From: Pasteurella sp049941595
GTDB taxonomy: Bacteria > Pseudomonadota > Gammaproteobacteria > Enterobacterales > Pasteurellaceae
NCBI GenBank assembly: GCA_049941595.1
Contig: JBNFNA010000005.1
Span: 124,001 to 188,000 of the forward strand
Length of the DNA stretch: 64,000 nt
Direction of reading: 5' to 3'
Under the pieces are notes generated by a model. It did not search any database, was not told the DNA's origin, and was given only the letters and a program-made list of their open reading frames with translations. The position numbers and the translations under genes were made by a program. Within the stretch, counting starts at the first letter, position 1, and each line of letters opens with the position of its first letter. Shown piece after piece: positions 43,778 to 53,543 of this stretch.

Positions 43778-44516
43778 AGCAGAAACATATAGCTATGGTC
43801 AGGGTAAAGTCTACCTTGCGGAGCGTTTGCCAAGCGGTGAAATTGGTGCGCAACGCTGGGTGGGGGATGTGTCTGAGTTAAGCATCTCGTTAAATGTCGA
43901 AGATTTAACGCATAAAGAGTCATACAGCGGCAATCGTCAAGAAGTGCGCAAAATTATCACAGCGAAAACAGGCGAAGTATCAGCGAAGTTCCACGAATTA
44001 AGTGCAGAGAATCTTTCGTTGGCACTGCTCGGTCAATCAACAAAAATTGAAACAGGTTCTGTATCAGCCGAAAAATTACCAGAAGAAATCAAAAAAGGTG
44101 ATCGCATTGCACTCGCGCATCAAAACGTCAGCTTGGTGACAATTGGTAGTCTTGAAGAAAACACTGATTTCATTGTTGATGCAACATTCGGTGCAGTTGA
44201 ATTCTTAAAAGAAATCAGCAGCAACAGTGACACAGTATCGTATAGCTACGGTGAAGTGTTAAACGTCGCGTTGCTCACTGAAAACCCGAAAGACTTGTTC
44301 TTACGTTTTGAGGGCGTGAACTTAGCTGAAGACAACGAATGGACGTTAGTTGAGCTGTATAAAGTCAACTTCAACCCGACAGATGCACTGTCGCTTATCA
44401 ATAGCGGAAATGAGTTAGATGCATTAAACGCTAAAGCGAAGATTTTAGCAGATACGACAAAAACAGGCGATAAAACGCTCGGTCGCTTTGGCCGTGTCGT
44501 TAAAATCACCAAATAA
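43770..44516 (+). CDS. Major tail tube protein
   Basis: 248 aa from ATG 43770 (MSRAETYSYGQGKVYLAE), with GGAGAAAA upstream; the frame is open six codons earlier. The sequence is beta-rich with SISLNVEDLTHKESYSGNR and LFLRFEGVNLAEDNEW, as in siphovirus tail tube proteins of the D3112/B3 kind. No sheath gene is present beside it, which supports a long flexible tail. A hairpin follows, giving abundant tube protein relative to downstream genes. Confidence 0.8.
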   Translation: MSRAETYSYGQGKVYLAERLPSGEIGAQRWVGDVSELSISLNVEDLTHKESYSGNRQEVRKIITAKTGEVSAKFHELSAENLSLALLGQSTKIETGSVSAEKLPEEIKKGDRIALAHQNVSLVTIGSLEENTDFIVDATFGAVEFLKEISSNSDTVSYSYGEVLNVALLTENPKDLFLRFEGVNLAEDNEWTLVELYKVNFNPTDALSLINSGNELDALNAKAKILADTTKTGDKTLGRFGRVVKITK

Positions 44517-44522
44517 TTAACA

Positions 44523-44550
44523 CTCTCGGCAACGTGCTGAGAGCTGTTTT
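44523..44550 (+). terminator. Weak terminator or attenuator after the tube gene
   Basis: CTCTCGGC pairs with GCTGAGAG (one mismatch) around a 5-base loop, followed by CTGTTTT. A partial terminator after a major tail protein would lower expression of the downstream tail genes. Confidence 0.5.
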
Positions 44551-44576
44551 AAATCATATTTAAATGGGTTTTAAAA

Positions 44577-45002
44577 ATGACAAAAACAGTAAAAGACGAG
44601 CTTAATATTTTGTTTCCAAACGCCAACATTAACATTGCTGGCGTGGAGGTTGAAGTCAAAGAATACACACTATTGCAACAGCTACAACATCATGAAAAAT
44701 TAATGCCGTTTATTCACTCTCTACGCGAAACAATGGCAGATAAAGCGAGCTTCAGTCTTGACAAGCTCATGGATTGTATCAGCGCGCATTATCAAGATGT
44801 ACTGGAGCTTGTTGCGTTATCCATAAATCAGCCAGTGGACTTTATTCAAAATTTGAAAGGCGAAGATGCCGAGTCTTTATTAATGCTTTGGTGGACAGTT
44901 AATAGCGATTTTTTTACCCGCAAAGCACTACAGCCAGTGCTAGAAAAAATGGCAATGAAGCAGGTCGAGACATTGACTTCGGCGAGCTCATCGAGCATTT
45001 AA
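44577..45002 (+). CDS. Tail assembly chaperone (G-like)
   Basis: 141 aa. Acidic and helical with no membrane segment; segments VEVEVKEYTLLQQLQHHEKL and DAESLLMLWWTVNSDFF fit tail assembly chaperones encoded between tube and tape measure. A second frame continues from its end and is open for 77 codons, so a fused longer form is likely by -1 frameshift (see next feature). This pair would coat the tape measure during tail assembly. Confidence 0.78.
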   Translation: MTKTVKDELNILFPNANINIAGVEVEVKEYTLLQQLQHHEKLMPFIHSLRETMADKASFSLDKLMDCISAHYQDVLELVALSINQPVDFIQNLKGEDAESLLMLWWTVNSDFFTRKALQPVLEKMAMKQVETLTSASSSSI

Positions 45003-45181
45003 TCGCGAACGGTCATCGTTTTTCTGATATCAAGCACTATACCGCACGTCAAATTGCGCTTTTTTATGAAAAGTCGCTACAGCGTGAACGTAGAGCACGG
45101 GCAGGCAGAACAATAGATACGTGCTATGGCGTAAACGGTGGGAAAGAAATTCAGGACTATATAAACCAATTGACCGCTTGA
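44948..45181 (+). CDS. -1 frameshift extension of the tail chaperone (GT-like)
   Basis: From the run of six A at 44944-44949 (codons GAA AAA ATG), shifting one base back opens a frame with no stop to TGA 45179-45181. Its product, NGNEAGRDIDFGELIEHLI followed by GHRFSDIKHYTARQIALFYE, has a clear protein-like pattern and no start codon or ribosome site of its own. The fused protein would be about 201 aa. Lambda makes gpGT in the same way. The slippery site is not the perfect XXXYYYZ form, so the exact slip point is uncertain. Confidence 0.72.
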   Translation, partial: NGNEAGRDIDFGELIEHLIANGHRFSDIKHYTARQIALFYEKSLQRERRARAGRTIDTCYGVNGGKEIQDYINQLTA

Positions 45182-45200
45182 AAGCGGTCAATTTCTAACA

Positions 45201-45407
45201 TTATCTGTTCCAGTAAAACAGACCGAAGAGCGCAGTAAATGGGTAACGAAACACAAAAAATAAAAAGATGACAGCAAATTGTGTCATTAAACCCCAGAAA
45301 AAAACTTGACCGATTGTTGCACTGCCGAAAATCGCAAAAAGTAAGCCAATTTCATACGGCAACATCGCAATAAACCAACCAAGAGCACTTGGATAATTAT
45401 TTTTCAT
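45201..45407 (-). CDS. Small membrane protein encoded against the tail operon
   Basis: 68 aa, read on the minus strand between the tail chaperone and the tape measure. ATG 45407 is preceded by AAGGAG at an ideal distance. Two membrane helices are likely (LGWFIAMLPYEIGLLFAIF and QVFFWGLMTQFAVIFLFFV). The open frame extends upstream to 45608 inside the tape-measure gene, but that part is the antisense of coding sequence and is rejected. A lone antisense membrane gene inside a phage late operon is typical of a moron expressed in the lysogen. No family recognised. Confidence 0.6.
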   Translation of the reverse strand: MKNNYPSALGWFIAMLPYEIGLLFAIFGSATIGQVFFWGLMTQFAVIFLFFVFRYPFTALFGLFYWNR

Positions 45408-45423
45408 TACGGACTCCTTATTT

Positions 45424-48400
45424 ATGGCTGATAACTTAACACTTGCACTAAAGATCAAAGCAGATTTAAACAATGCGTTAAGCAATTTTAAAGCACTTGA
45501 AAATGAATTGCAACGCACAGGCAATTCAGCAAATAAGCTCGGTGCACAAAGTGCAATTGGGACTAAAGGGCTTGAGGGACTTGGCAGACAAGCCGATAGC
45601 ACAACCAATAAATTAGGTAAAACGCGTGCAGGCGTGGAGTCTATCAGTAAACAACTCGCCAGTTTTCGTAATCAGATTTATTTTTTCCAATCACTTGCTC
45701 CAATTAGTTTTGGTATTGCAGGGCTTGCGAATACAGCTGATGCATATAAAAACTATGAAACACGCGTACGTCTTGTTTCTCGCTCAAATCAAGAAGCACA
45801 AGGCACATTTAAAGAGTTAATGAACATTGCCAATCAAACCGGGCAACAGTTTGCCTCCACTGCTGAGCTTTATACGCGTGTTTATCGTAGCCTCGGAAGT
45901 GGGGCCAATAGTTCAGAAGTCCTCAATTTTACTAAGACAGTGCAACAAGCATTAGTGGTTTCTGGCGCGGGCGCACAAGAGTCACAAGCGGCACTGATTC
46001 AGTTATCACAGGGGTTAGCCGCCGGTGCATTACGTGGTGAAGAGTTTAATTCCGTTGCAGAGCAAGCCCCGATTATTCTTGAAGTGTTGCAAAAATCACT
46101 CGGTAAAACCCGTGGTGAGCTTAGAAAAATGGCAGAGGAAGGCAAACTGAGTGCACAATTGATTATTGCAGCAATGAAGGAATCATCAGATGAGATTCAG
46201 GCGCAATATGATGCTATGCCGCGAACGATTAGTCGTTCAATTAACGAGCTGACAAACGAATGGATGAAATTTATTGGTCAAACTGATGGTGCATTCTCAG
46301 TATCATCAGGTATTGCGGCTAGCATTTCTTTTCTTGCGCAAAATTTAAATTTATTTGCAGGTGTGCTTATTACAGTTGGTGGCATTCTGGGGGGGCGCAT
46401 AAGTGCCGGTTTCATCACAGCTACTGTCGCTTCAGTACGCTACAACTTATCTATCTTACAAACGAATGCAACAACCGTTGCACGCGCCGCAATTGAAGTT
46501 AAAGCCGCGCAATCTGCACTAGCACTTGCACGCGCAACGGACTAAGAAGCGATTGCAACAGAGCGTTTAGCAGCAGCAAATAAACACTTAGCACTTGTGC
46601 GAGCATCAGCTAGTGCAGGTGGTCTTGCTAGAATTGGTAGTGCAGCAAATGCATTTTTAGGCGGTCCATTGGGTGTGGCAATTACTGCGACACTCGGACT
46701 CGTTGCAGCTTATCAATATCTCAAAGCAAGAGAAGAAGAGCTTGAAGCACAATACAATCAGACGCTCTCGTCGATTCAGTCGCATATTGATAAAACTGGA
46801 GAGCTGATTGAAGCGCGTCAAAGACTTGGTGAAATCGGTGGTTTTTCAGATCGTCTAGCACAACTAGAGAGCAATAAAAAAGCACTGGATGATGCACAAA
46901 AAGAGCTTGAGTTACTCAAAGCAAAACGCGCGCAATTGCAAGAAATTAATCAAACTAATGGTTTTGGGCTTGCAGACACATCTAAGCTTGAAGAATACAA
47001 CAAGAAAATTAAAGAGCTTGAAGAGCTTATTGCAAGACTAACAGGCAAAACAAAAGAAATTGGCAATATTACCGAATCACAACTTGCAGCGGCATTTGAG
47101 GCAGCTGTACAGCAAGGCGGTGCGTTGGCTGAAAAGCTAAAAGAAATCGGTAACGCAAATGCAAAAGAGGCTGTCGAGTTATTAACGCCCGTCATTAAAG
47201 ACGCTGAAGAACAAATGAAATCAGCAAGCTCAGAGCTTGACGAAATCAATGTCAAACTCGGTAAGGAGCTGGTGGATGTCACGCAAACGGCAAAAGAGCA
47301 ACTTTTATCGCTTGGTGAAAAATTTATGGCGATGGCGCGCGATGCGGGTTTAAGCGGACAAGTGCTCGATACATTCAATAAAAAACTTGCGGAAAACTTA
47401 AAACTGATTGATGAGATTGATAACGCCAAGATCGCAAAAGATAACGAAAAGTTTTTTGGTGATTTAAGTAAACGTGCGCGTCAATCGAAAATGACAACAG
47501 AAGAGCGTTTAGTTGATGATATCAATCACAGAGAGGGAGCTACGCCAGAACAGATTGCACAAGCTCTTAAAGACGCAAAAGCAATTGCAGAAGGTGAAAA
47601 ATACCGTAAATCTGGTTCAAAAAAACAAAAATACGACGCTGATGCCAAAAACCTTGAGCTGAATATTCAATACTTGCGTTTAACCGGTCAAGAAGTCAAA
47701 GCAAATTTAACTGACATAGAGGGACGGTATAACAAGTTGCTCGCGGAATTTCAAAAAGCGGGCAATGTGAAAGGTATTGATTTAATCAATAAGATACTGC
47801 CGCTTGAGCAGGCAAAAGTGCAAATTGACGGTGTACAGTCTGAAATCAATCGACTGTTTCAAAATCAAAGCGCACAAGAACAGCGCATTCAATCCCAAGT
47901 AAACACAGGACTTATCTCACATCTTGAGGGACAACGTCAGCTTAAAGAGGTCTATGCACAAACGGTGACCGAGATTGAAAAGCAACTGCCGCTATTAGAG
48001 AAACTCTCACAAATGCCAGGCGCCCAAGGTGAGCAAGCACGCAACATGCTCGAGCAAATGAAGTTAAAAATTGTTGAGTTAAAAAGTGCGGGCAATGACT
48101 TGGAAAAGGCTTTCAAAGATGGCTTAACCCAAGGCATTCAGTCATCACTGATGGGGCTTGCACAGGGTACCATGACGTTGCGTGATGCCATTAAAAACCT
48201 TGCTTTAACGATTGTAAACTCTATGGCACAAATTGCCGCGCAACAACTTGCGATGCAAGCCACAAGCGCCATCGGTGGCTTTATCGGTGCAGTCGGTGGC
48301 GCAGTGACCGCGGCAACGGGTGGCTATATTACAGGACCGGGCACCGGCACATCTGATTCTATTCCAGCACGTTTATCTAACGGTGAATACGTCATTCGTG

Positions 48401-48708
48401 CGGCATCCGTGTCGCGATATGGGGTGGATTTCTTACACGCAATTAACCGTGGACAACTGCGTAAATACAGCACAGGTGGGCTTGTGTCCATGCCAAAAGT
48501 GGCTTCAAGTAAAGAGCCTAGCTTAAGTCAAGAAATGCAAAATAGTGGTGGGATGCATGCTGTTGCATCGCCTGTGCATATTCAACAAACACTAGCGGTT
48601 GACAGTGCCGAACTCTTTACTGCGGGTATTAATACGCATGCGGGGGAACAAGCTGTTTTAACGCTAATTCGTGCAAATAAACAGACATTAAAACAAGAGT
48701 TATCTTAA
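45424..48708 (+). pseudogene. Tail tape measure protein, interrupted by an in-frame stop
   Basis: One frame runs from 45424 to 48708 and would give 1094 residues, but codon 374 (46543-46545) is TAA. Both sides are in the same frame and read as one protein: before the stop, the tape-measure motif ALIQLSQGLAAGALRGEEFNSVAEQAP; after it, membrane-like segments (FLGGPLGVAITATLGLVAAY), long coiled coils, and the glycine-rich end GYITGPGTGTSDSIPARLSNGEYVIRA, typical of tape measures. A GTG at 46597 has no ribosome site, so restart is unlikely. The tape measure sets tail length. A single base change (for example C to T in CAA) explains the stop; sequencing error or suppression remain possible. The start has no clear ribosome site and may depend on coupling. 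Confidence 0.85.
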
Positions 48709-48718
48709 GGAAGGTAGT

Positions 48719-49672
48719 ATGGCATACGAAACAGGCACAGCAGAAAATGAACGAGATTTACTTGATAAAATCAATAAATTTTTAACGACAAATGAAGAGC
48801 TAGTACGAGAGGGGCAAGCATGGACAACATTGTTAGACAGAACATTAGAGGCTACTCCAACACGTCAAGCGATCAGGCAAATTGCTTGGAAGTCAACCGG
48901 GACAGGGGTTGAGCAAGATATTTATGTGTGTGCTTCGACATATAACAACATTAGCCAGGATACCTACAATATTAAAATTGCGGGTGGGACTTTTTTTAGT
49001 GAAGGTCTTCTGCAATCTGATATTTCGGATACATTTATTAATAAATCACCCTATGTCACAGTTTGTGCGGATGCTCGACAATTTGAGTATGGCATCGTGG
49101 CATCAGGTCGTTGTTTTAAAGTTTATACAAGGATTACGAATACAAATATCTGCAGTAGTTGTTATGCAGGCTTTATTTTGCCTACTGTAACACCTGTTGA
49201 ATATCCTTACCCTCTTTGTATTGCTGGTGCTTCAAATTCTGACATACGTTATTCCGAAACGGGGAATAATCACAGTTCAATTGTTGATGCTAAAAAAGAT
49301 AATTTTTGGTTATTTACCCCAGATCAAACATGGCGAACTTTTAGTGGCAGAAATCATTCATCTACAGGACATGAGAGCCAATATCAAATATTACATCCTG
49401 CTTATATTTACAATAATGACAGTTACAACATTTTGAAAAAAATTACAGGGTTAAATGATAATTATCCTTTGTTTCCTATCGAAATTATCAGTACAGCGAA
49501 CTCTGTACAAAAAGTAAATCGGTGGGGGGCATTAGATGGCGTTTATTGGATACCCGGTGTTCAGCGTTCTATTTTCGATACGGTTCAAATTGATGAGAAA
49601 ACCACGGGTATTATTTTAAATAATGCATACCGTACAACGACTTCCGATTTTTATGTAATTGAATATGTTTAA
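48719..49672 (+). CDS. Tail protein, first of a tandem pair
   Basis: 317 aa, preceded by AAGGAAGG. It begins MAYETGTAENERDLLDKINKFL and has a beta-rich, aromatic sequence with Cys pairs (ICSSCYAGF). Such proteins follow the tape measure in B3/D3112-like phages. The next gene begins MAYKTG with the same kind of opening, suggesting tandem duplication. The long serine- and tyrosine-rich middle is what one would expect of a virion surface protein; no exact function can be assigned. Confidence 0.65.
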   Translation: MAYETGTAENERDLLDKINKFLTTNEELVREGQAWTTLLDRTLEATPTRQAIRQIAWKSTGTGVEQDIYVCASTYNNISQDTYNIKIAGGTFFSEGLLQSDISDTFINKSPYVTVCADARQFEYGIVASGRCFKVYTRITNTNICSSCYAGFILPTVTPVEYPYPLCIAGASNSDIRYSETGNNHSSIVDAKKDNFWLFTPDQTWRTFSGRNHSSTGHESQYQILHPAYIYNNDSYNILKKITGLNDNYPLFPIEIISTANSVQKVNRWGALDGVYWIPGVQRSIFDTVQIDEKTTGIILNNAYRTTTSDFYVIEYV

Positions 49673-49685
49673 GGATATTGTAAAT

Positions 49686-50540
49686 ATGGCATATAAAACA
49701 GGAAATGTGACAAATTTTAATGCGTTGTTATCTGTTATTGCAGAAGTTGCTCAAAAAGTGGGGTGGGTAATTGATTTACAAAATACAGATGAGCTAAAAC
49801 TGCATAATGATGAATTAACGTGTTTGTTTTTAAAACAAAATAACAATGTTTTTACCTACATTGATGAAAAAGGGAGTGAATCTGGTGTTCATACTCGTAG
49901 CCTAGGTTTAAATCAGCGTTATTTATCTTACGACCTTTTCTGCACATCTCAATATATTCATGCGGTTGTTCAGTTGGAAAATCAGGTTTTTGTTCATTTT
50001 GGAGTGGGTATTTTACAAAAAGATTTTCAGTTTAATGGCGGTCAATATGCTTTTGGTACAAATGCTGAAGATGGGACTAATTATAATAGTCAAGCATACG
50101 GAATGTCAGCGACATCAGAAAAGCAAAACGGTCCTGTGGTTAAAATTCAAAATCTTGATGGGATAGAAACAACCTTTTTCAAAAGCACGGATAATTATCA
50201 TGTTCCTGGTGAAAGTTTTTTATCATTAGGTCGCTGGATGATGAGGGAAAATGCTTGGTCTTTTCATCCTGAAAATAACCTCGTTGAATATAGCCAGTCT
50301 AAATTCGGTAATTTATTGATTCCTTGTGCAAACAGTATTTATTTGTACAGGAAAAATAAATTATACACACGCATTGGTATTGTTCCTGATAGATATGAAT
50401 GTACTGTCCATGAAATAGTACCTCGAACTATTTTAACCATTGCAGGTGAAAAATGGATGATTTTTCCCTCTTTAAAATATTACAAAGATCTTAGTAAAGG
50501 TAGTGGTGCTCAGGGGGTTGCTTATCGTGTTATTGATTAG
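49686..50540 (+). CDS. Tail protein, second of a tandem pair
   Basis: 284 aa from ATG 49686 (MAYKTGNVTNFNALLSVIAE), with AAGGAT upstream; the frame is open 27 bases earlier. Both proteins of the pair share the MAYxTG start, then an N-terminal helix, then a beta-rich body with similar segments (YGIVASGRC / FGVGILQKDF regions). Similarity outside the start is weak. This one has fewer Cys and contains LSLGRWMMRENAWSFHPE near residue 180. Likely a structural tail component. Confidence 0.65.
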   Translation: MAYKTGNVTNFNALLSVIAEVAQKVGWVIDLQNTDELKLHNDELTCLFLKQNNNVFTYIDEKGSESGVHTRSLGLNQRYLSYDLFCTSQYIHAVVQLENQVFVHFGVGILQKDFQFNGGQYAFGTNAEDGTNYNSQAYGMSATSEKQNGPVVKIQNLDGIETTFFKSTDNYHVPGESFLSLGRWMMRENAWSFHPENNLVEYSQSKFGNLLIPCANSIYLYRKNKLYTRIGIVPDRYECTVHEIVPRTILTIAGEKWMIFPSLKYYKDLSKGSGAQGVAYRVID

Positions 50541-50553
50541 TTGAGTAAATAAA

Positions 50554-52245
50554 ATGACAGTGTATACAGGATATAAATTAAAGAACAATCAAATCAATAT
50601 ACCTTTGCGTGATACGGCTTATCTTGACTCTCTCGTAACGATACGCCAATTGCCTCGTTTAATTAATGTATCAAAACATGGTATTGCAAAGGTTTATAAA
50701 AATTCACCTAAACCGCTGGCAACAGGGATTCGTGGACGGGTTGTTTCAAATTTTTATCATCAACTTTATCATCGTGTTTATGTTATCCCACACATTATTA
50801 ATCTTGGTTCAATTTCAACGGAGCAAGTCTTTTCCGTTCAAGTGTGGAATGCAAATCGCCATGCTGTGAATTTATCTTCACAGCAAATACAAAATGGTGA
50901 AGGGATTGAATTTGAGGGACCGTCAGGACCATTGAAGTTTAATAGCTTGGCACTTAAGAAGTGGACAGTGAGAGTGACAATGAATGGTCCTGCAGATATT
51001 CATTCTACTACTTCTTGGCATTTTGTTAATCACCCTGCGGTCACACTCAATATCACGGGTTCTCGCTCGACAGAATGGGCGTTCTTTCCAGATTGGGGTG
51101 AAAATGTCATTGAAAACTTGCATTTTTTAACCACCGTGCACCAATCAATTACTGGTGCAGAACAACGTATTGCTAAACGCTTATCGCCGCGTCGTACGTT
51201 TGAGTTTAAAGTCATGACAGAAGGCGTTAACCGTCAAGTATTTGAAAATATGCTCTACGCATACGGTTCACGTGTTTGGTCTATGCCAATTTTTACAGAT
51301 TGTGCAATGCTTTTACAACAAGTTGCACCATGCGATCTTGAAATCAATATTCAGACTGCAGGCTATGATTTTAGTGTCGACGGCCGTATATTATTGATGA
51401 ACGGTAAATTAAAAGAAATGGTCGAAATTGTTGGAGTTGAAGCAGAAAAACTGATTTTAAAACGCCCTACTGTGAACCATTTTGATGTCATTAATACGAA
51501 AGTTTATCCAGTCCGTTCAGCTGTACTGACGGATATGCCGAATATTACTCGTTTAAGTGATGGTGTCTCCACTGCTCAAGTGCGGTTACAAATTCATGAA
51601 CATAATGCACACTCAAGTGATATTACACATTTGCCAATGTACCGCAATCATCCCGTGTTAGAGCCGACAAGCGAATGGTCTGAAGATATCACTGCACAAT
51701 ATTTACGTTTCATTCAAACGTTAGATAACCAGACAGGTGTCCCTCACTACCTTGATACTGCACGTAAGGCTTTTCAAATCACAAGTCATCGTTTTTTACT
51801 GAATGGACGTTTAGAGCAACGTAAATTACGTCAACTCTTTTATTATTTAAGAGGTCGTCAGAAAGCAATTTGGGTGGCAACATCAACAACAGATATCACA
51901 CCTAGATCAGATATTTTGGTAAAAACCTTTGATATTTATTTCATGCACTACACTGCAATTTTAAAAAATCAGGTTGGTCGTCAAGATATTCGTATTGAGT
52001 GCACGGACGGCAGTGTGCACTATCGTCGTATTGTCACCTCATCAGTTGTGGACGAGCAAACAGAGCGCCTCTCGTTTGACGGTGAAGAGTTAAGAATTAA
52101 GCAGGAAGATATCGCCAAAATCTCTTTTCTCACACTCTCTCGACTGGAAAGCGACCAAGTAACCTGGACACATCACACCGATGCAGATGGTGTCGCAACA
52201 GTGACGGTAAGCTTTCGCGGATTGCGTGATGAATTAGAAATTTAA
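50554..52245 (+). CDS. Siphovirus-type distal tail protein
   Basis: 563 aa. It is beta-rich; conserved-looking stretches are STEWAFFPDWGENVIENL, RIAKRLSPRRTFEFKVM and LRQLFYYLRGRQKAIWVATST, which occur in the large tail proteins after the tape measure in D3112/B3-type phages. It probably forms the distal tail ring with the two products before it. The ribosome site is weak (GAGTAAATAAA), and the gene starts 13 bp after its neighbour. Confidence 0.7.
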   Translation: MTVYTGYKLKNNQINIPLRDTAYLDSLVTIRQLPRLINVSKHGIAKVYKNSPKPLATGIRGRVVSNFYHQLYHRVYVIPHIINLGSISTEQVFSVQVWNANRHAVNLSSQQIQNGEGIEFEGPSGPLKFNSLALKKWTVRVTMNGPADIHSTTSWHFVNHPAVTLNITGSRSTEWAFFPDWGENVIENLHFLTTVHQSITGAEQRIAKRLSPRRTFEFKVMTEGVNRQVFENMLYAYGSRVWSMPIFTDCAMLLQQVAPCDLEINIQTAGYDFSVDGRILLMNGKLKEMVEIVGVEAEKLILKRPTVNHFDVINTKVYPVRSAVLTDMPNITRLSDGVSTAQVRLQIHEHNAHSSDITHLPMYRNHPVLEPTSEWSEDITAQYLRFIQTLDNQTGVPHYLDTARKAFQITSHRFLLNGRLEQRKLRQLFYYLRGRQKAIWVATSTTDITPRSDILVKTFDIYFMHYTAILKNQVGRQDIRIECTDGSVHYRRIVTSSVVDEQTERLSFDGEELRIKQEDIAKISFLTLSRLESDQVTWTHHTDADGVATVTVSFRGLRDELEI

Positions 52246-52269
52246 ACAGGGTTTAAAAGGGGTTTAAAG

Positions 52270-53079
52270 ATGCGTTTTTTAGACAAAGAGCACTCTATCG
52301 CAGACGGACAACCGGTCACGCTGTATCAATTTATCCGCGGTGATAACGAGAAAATCTGGCGGTTTTGTGATGCGGATAAAGACATCGTGATCAATAACGA
52401 GAAGTGGACTGCAGTGGCAATCTCGGATACTGGACGTCGCACGGGTGAGAATATCAATATCACACTACCAAGTAACAATCCCGTGGCATTGCTTTATCGC
52501 GGTATGCCACCGAGTCAGACCGTTAAAGTGATGATTATGCGGCTACATTACGAGCAACAAGAAATGCGAGTTGTGTGGGTGGGGACAATTATTGAAGCAA
52601 AACGTCCAGATGTGCATAAGACCCAACTTATTTCTGCAGGATTGTCTGCCACAATGGAAAGTGCAGGGCTAAGGCTTACTTGGGGGCGTAATTGTCCTTA
52701 CACACTTTATGACTATGATTGCAAAGTAAATCCTAAAAACTTTGCAGTGGCAGGTCTCATGATTACGGCGATGAACGGTGTAATGATTACCGTTGATGTG
52801 CCAGCTGACTTACCAGATGGCTGGTTTAATGCGGGATTTATTGAATGGATTGATAGTGATGGTGTACGTGAAGTTCGGGCTGTGACTGTTCATAAAAATA
52901 ATCAAATTACATTAATGGGAGGAACACAGAAACTCTCTATTGGCACCGTTATAAAAGTGTATCCAGGCTGTGACGGACGTCCTGTCACATGCTTAAAGAA
53001 ATTTAATAATATGTTGAATTTTGGTGGCATTCCACATATGCCAAACAAGTCACCATATGATGGATCGAGAATATTTTAA
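52270..53079 (+). CDS. Tail tip assembly protein (DUF2163 / BR0599-like)
   Basis: 269 aa. The C-terminus PGCDGRPVTCLKKFNNMLNFGG, followed by IPHMPNKSPYDGS, is diagnostic of the phage BR0599 family; the N-terminal part is DUF2163-like. The Cys in CPYTLYDYDC and PGCDGRP(V)TC are conserved in the family. It corresponds to the lambda L-type tail tip protein. AGGGG precedes the start. Confidence 0.85.
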   Translation: MRFLDKEHSIADGQPVTLYQFIRGDNEKIWRFCDADKDIVINNEKWTAVAISDTGRRTGENINITLPSNNPVALLYRGMPPSQTVKVMIMRLHYEQQEMRVVWVGTIIEAKRPDVHKTQLISAGLSATMESAGLRLTWGRNCPYTLYDYDCKVNPKNFAVAGLMITAMNGVMITVDVPADLPDGWFNAGFIEWIDSDGVREVRAVTVHKNNQITLMGGTQKLSIGTVIKVYPGCDGRPVTCLKKFNNMLNFGGIPHMPNKSPYDGSRIF

Positions 53080-53088
53080 GGAGGGAAT

Positions 53089-53337
53089 ATGTTTGCTGCA
53101 ATAGGTTGGGCAATTGTGCGTTTTGTTGCCGTTATGGTGGTGAGTTATTTAGTCAATCAAGCACTTGCTCCTAAACAACGTGGGCAAGGTGTAGAAGCCG
53201 TCTCAAGTGATGATTGGAATTTTCCTCAAGCCGATGAGGGGATTCCGCAATGTGTATTTTTCGGTGACTGTTGGACAGAAGACTGGCAAGTGTTGGCATA
53301 TGGCAACTATCGTTCAAGTCCGATTAAGAAGGGGTAA
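53089..53337 (+). CDS. Small tail tip membrane-associated protein
   Basis: 82 aa, with a hydrophobic helix (IGWAIVRFVAVMVVSYLVNQAL) at residues 4-25 followed by a soluble segment with DEGIPQCVFFGDCW. AAGGAGGG precedes it. A gene of this shape commonly lies between the L-like and J-like genes in B3-like phages (compare lambda I). Function is probably in tail tip assembly. Confidence 0.65.
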   Translation: MFAAIGWAIVRFVAVMVVSYLVNQALAPKQRGQGVEAVSSDDWNFPQADEGIPQCVFFGDCWTEDWQVLAYGNYRSSPIKKG

Positions 53338-53340
53338 ATA

Positions 53341-53541
53341 ATGGAAAAGTTAATTATCACCATGCAAGACATGCGTCGTGTTGGCTTCTGTGCATCAGGT
53401 GTGGAAACATTTTTTAAGCGTGAAAACTTAGATTTTAACGACTTTTTACAAAAAGGCATTGAATCTCAAATATTATTAAATACAGGTAGTGTGTTTGCTC
53501 GTAAGTGTGTGGCAGAAGCTGTAAAAGCAAGAGGTTATTAA
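53341..53541 (+). CDS. Small tail tip protein, 66 aa
   Basis: Begins MEKLIITMQDMRRVGFCASG; helical, with the C-terminus CVAEAVKARGY. AAGGGG precedes the start. It occurs just before the J-like gene in related phages and ends 2 bp before it. Function unknown. Confidence 0.65.
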   Translation: MEKLIITMQDMRRVGFCASGVETFFKRENLDFNDFLQKGIESQILLNTGSVFARKCVAEAVKARGY

Positions 53542-53543
53542 TC

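Noticed and set aside
45408..45608. Upstream extension of the minus-strand frame over the tape-measure start
   Set aside because: It is antisense to good tape-measure coding sequence, and the internal ATG at 45407 has a much better ribosome site.
46597..48708. A separate gene starting at GTG 46597
   Set aside because: It is in the same frame as 45424-46542, has no ribosome site and reads as the continuation of the tape measure; one nonsense codon explains the break.
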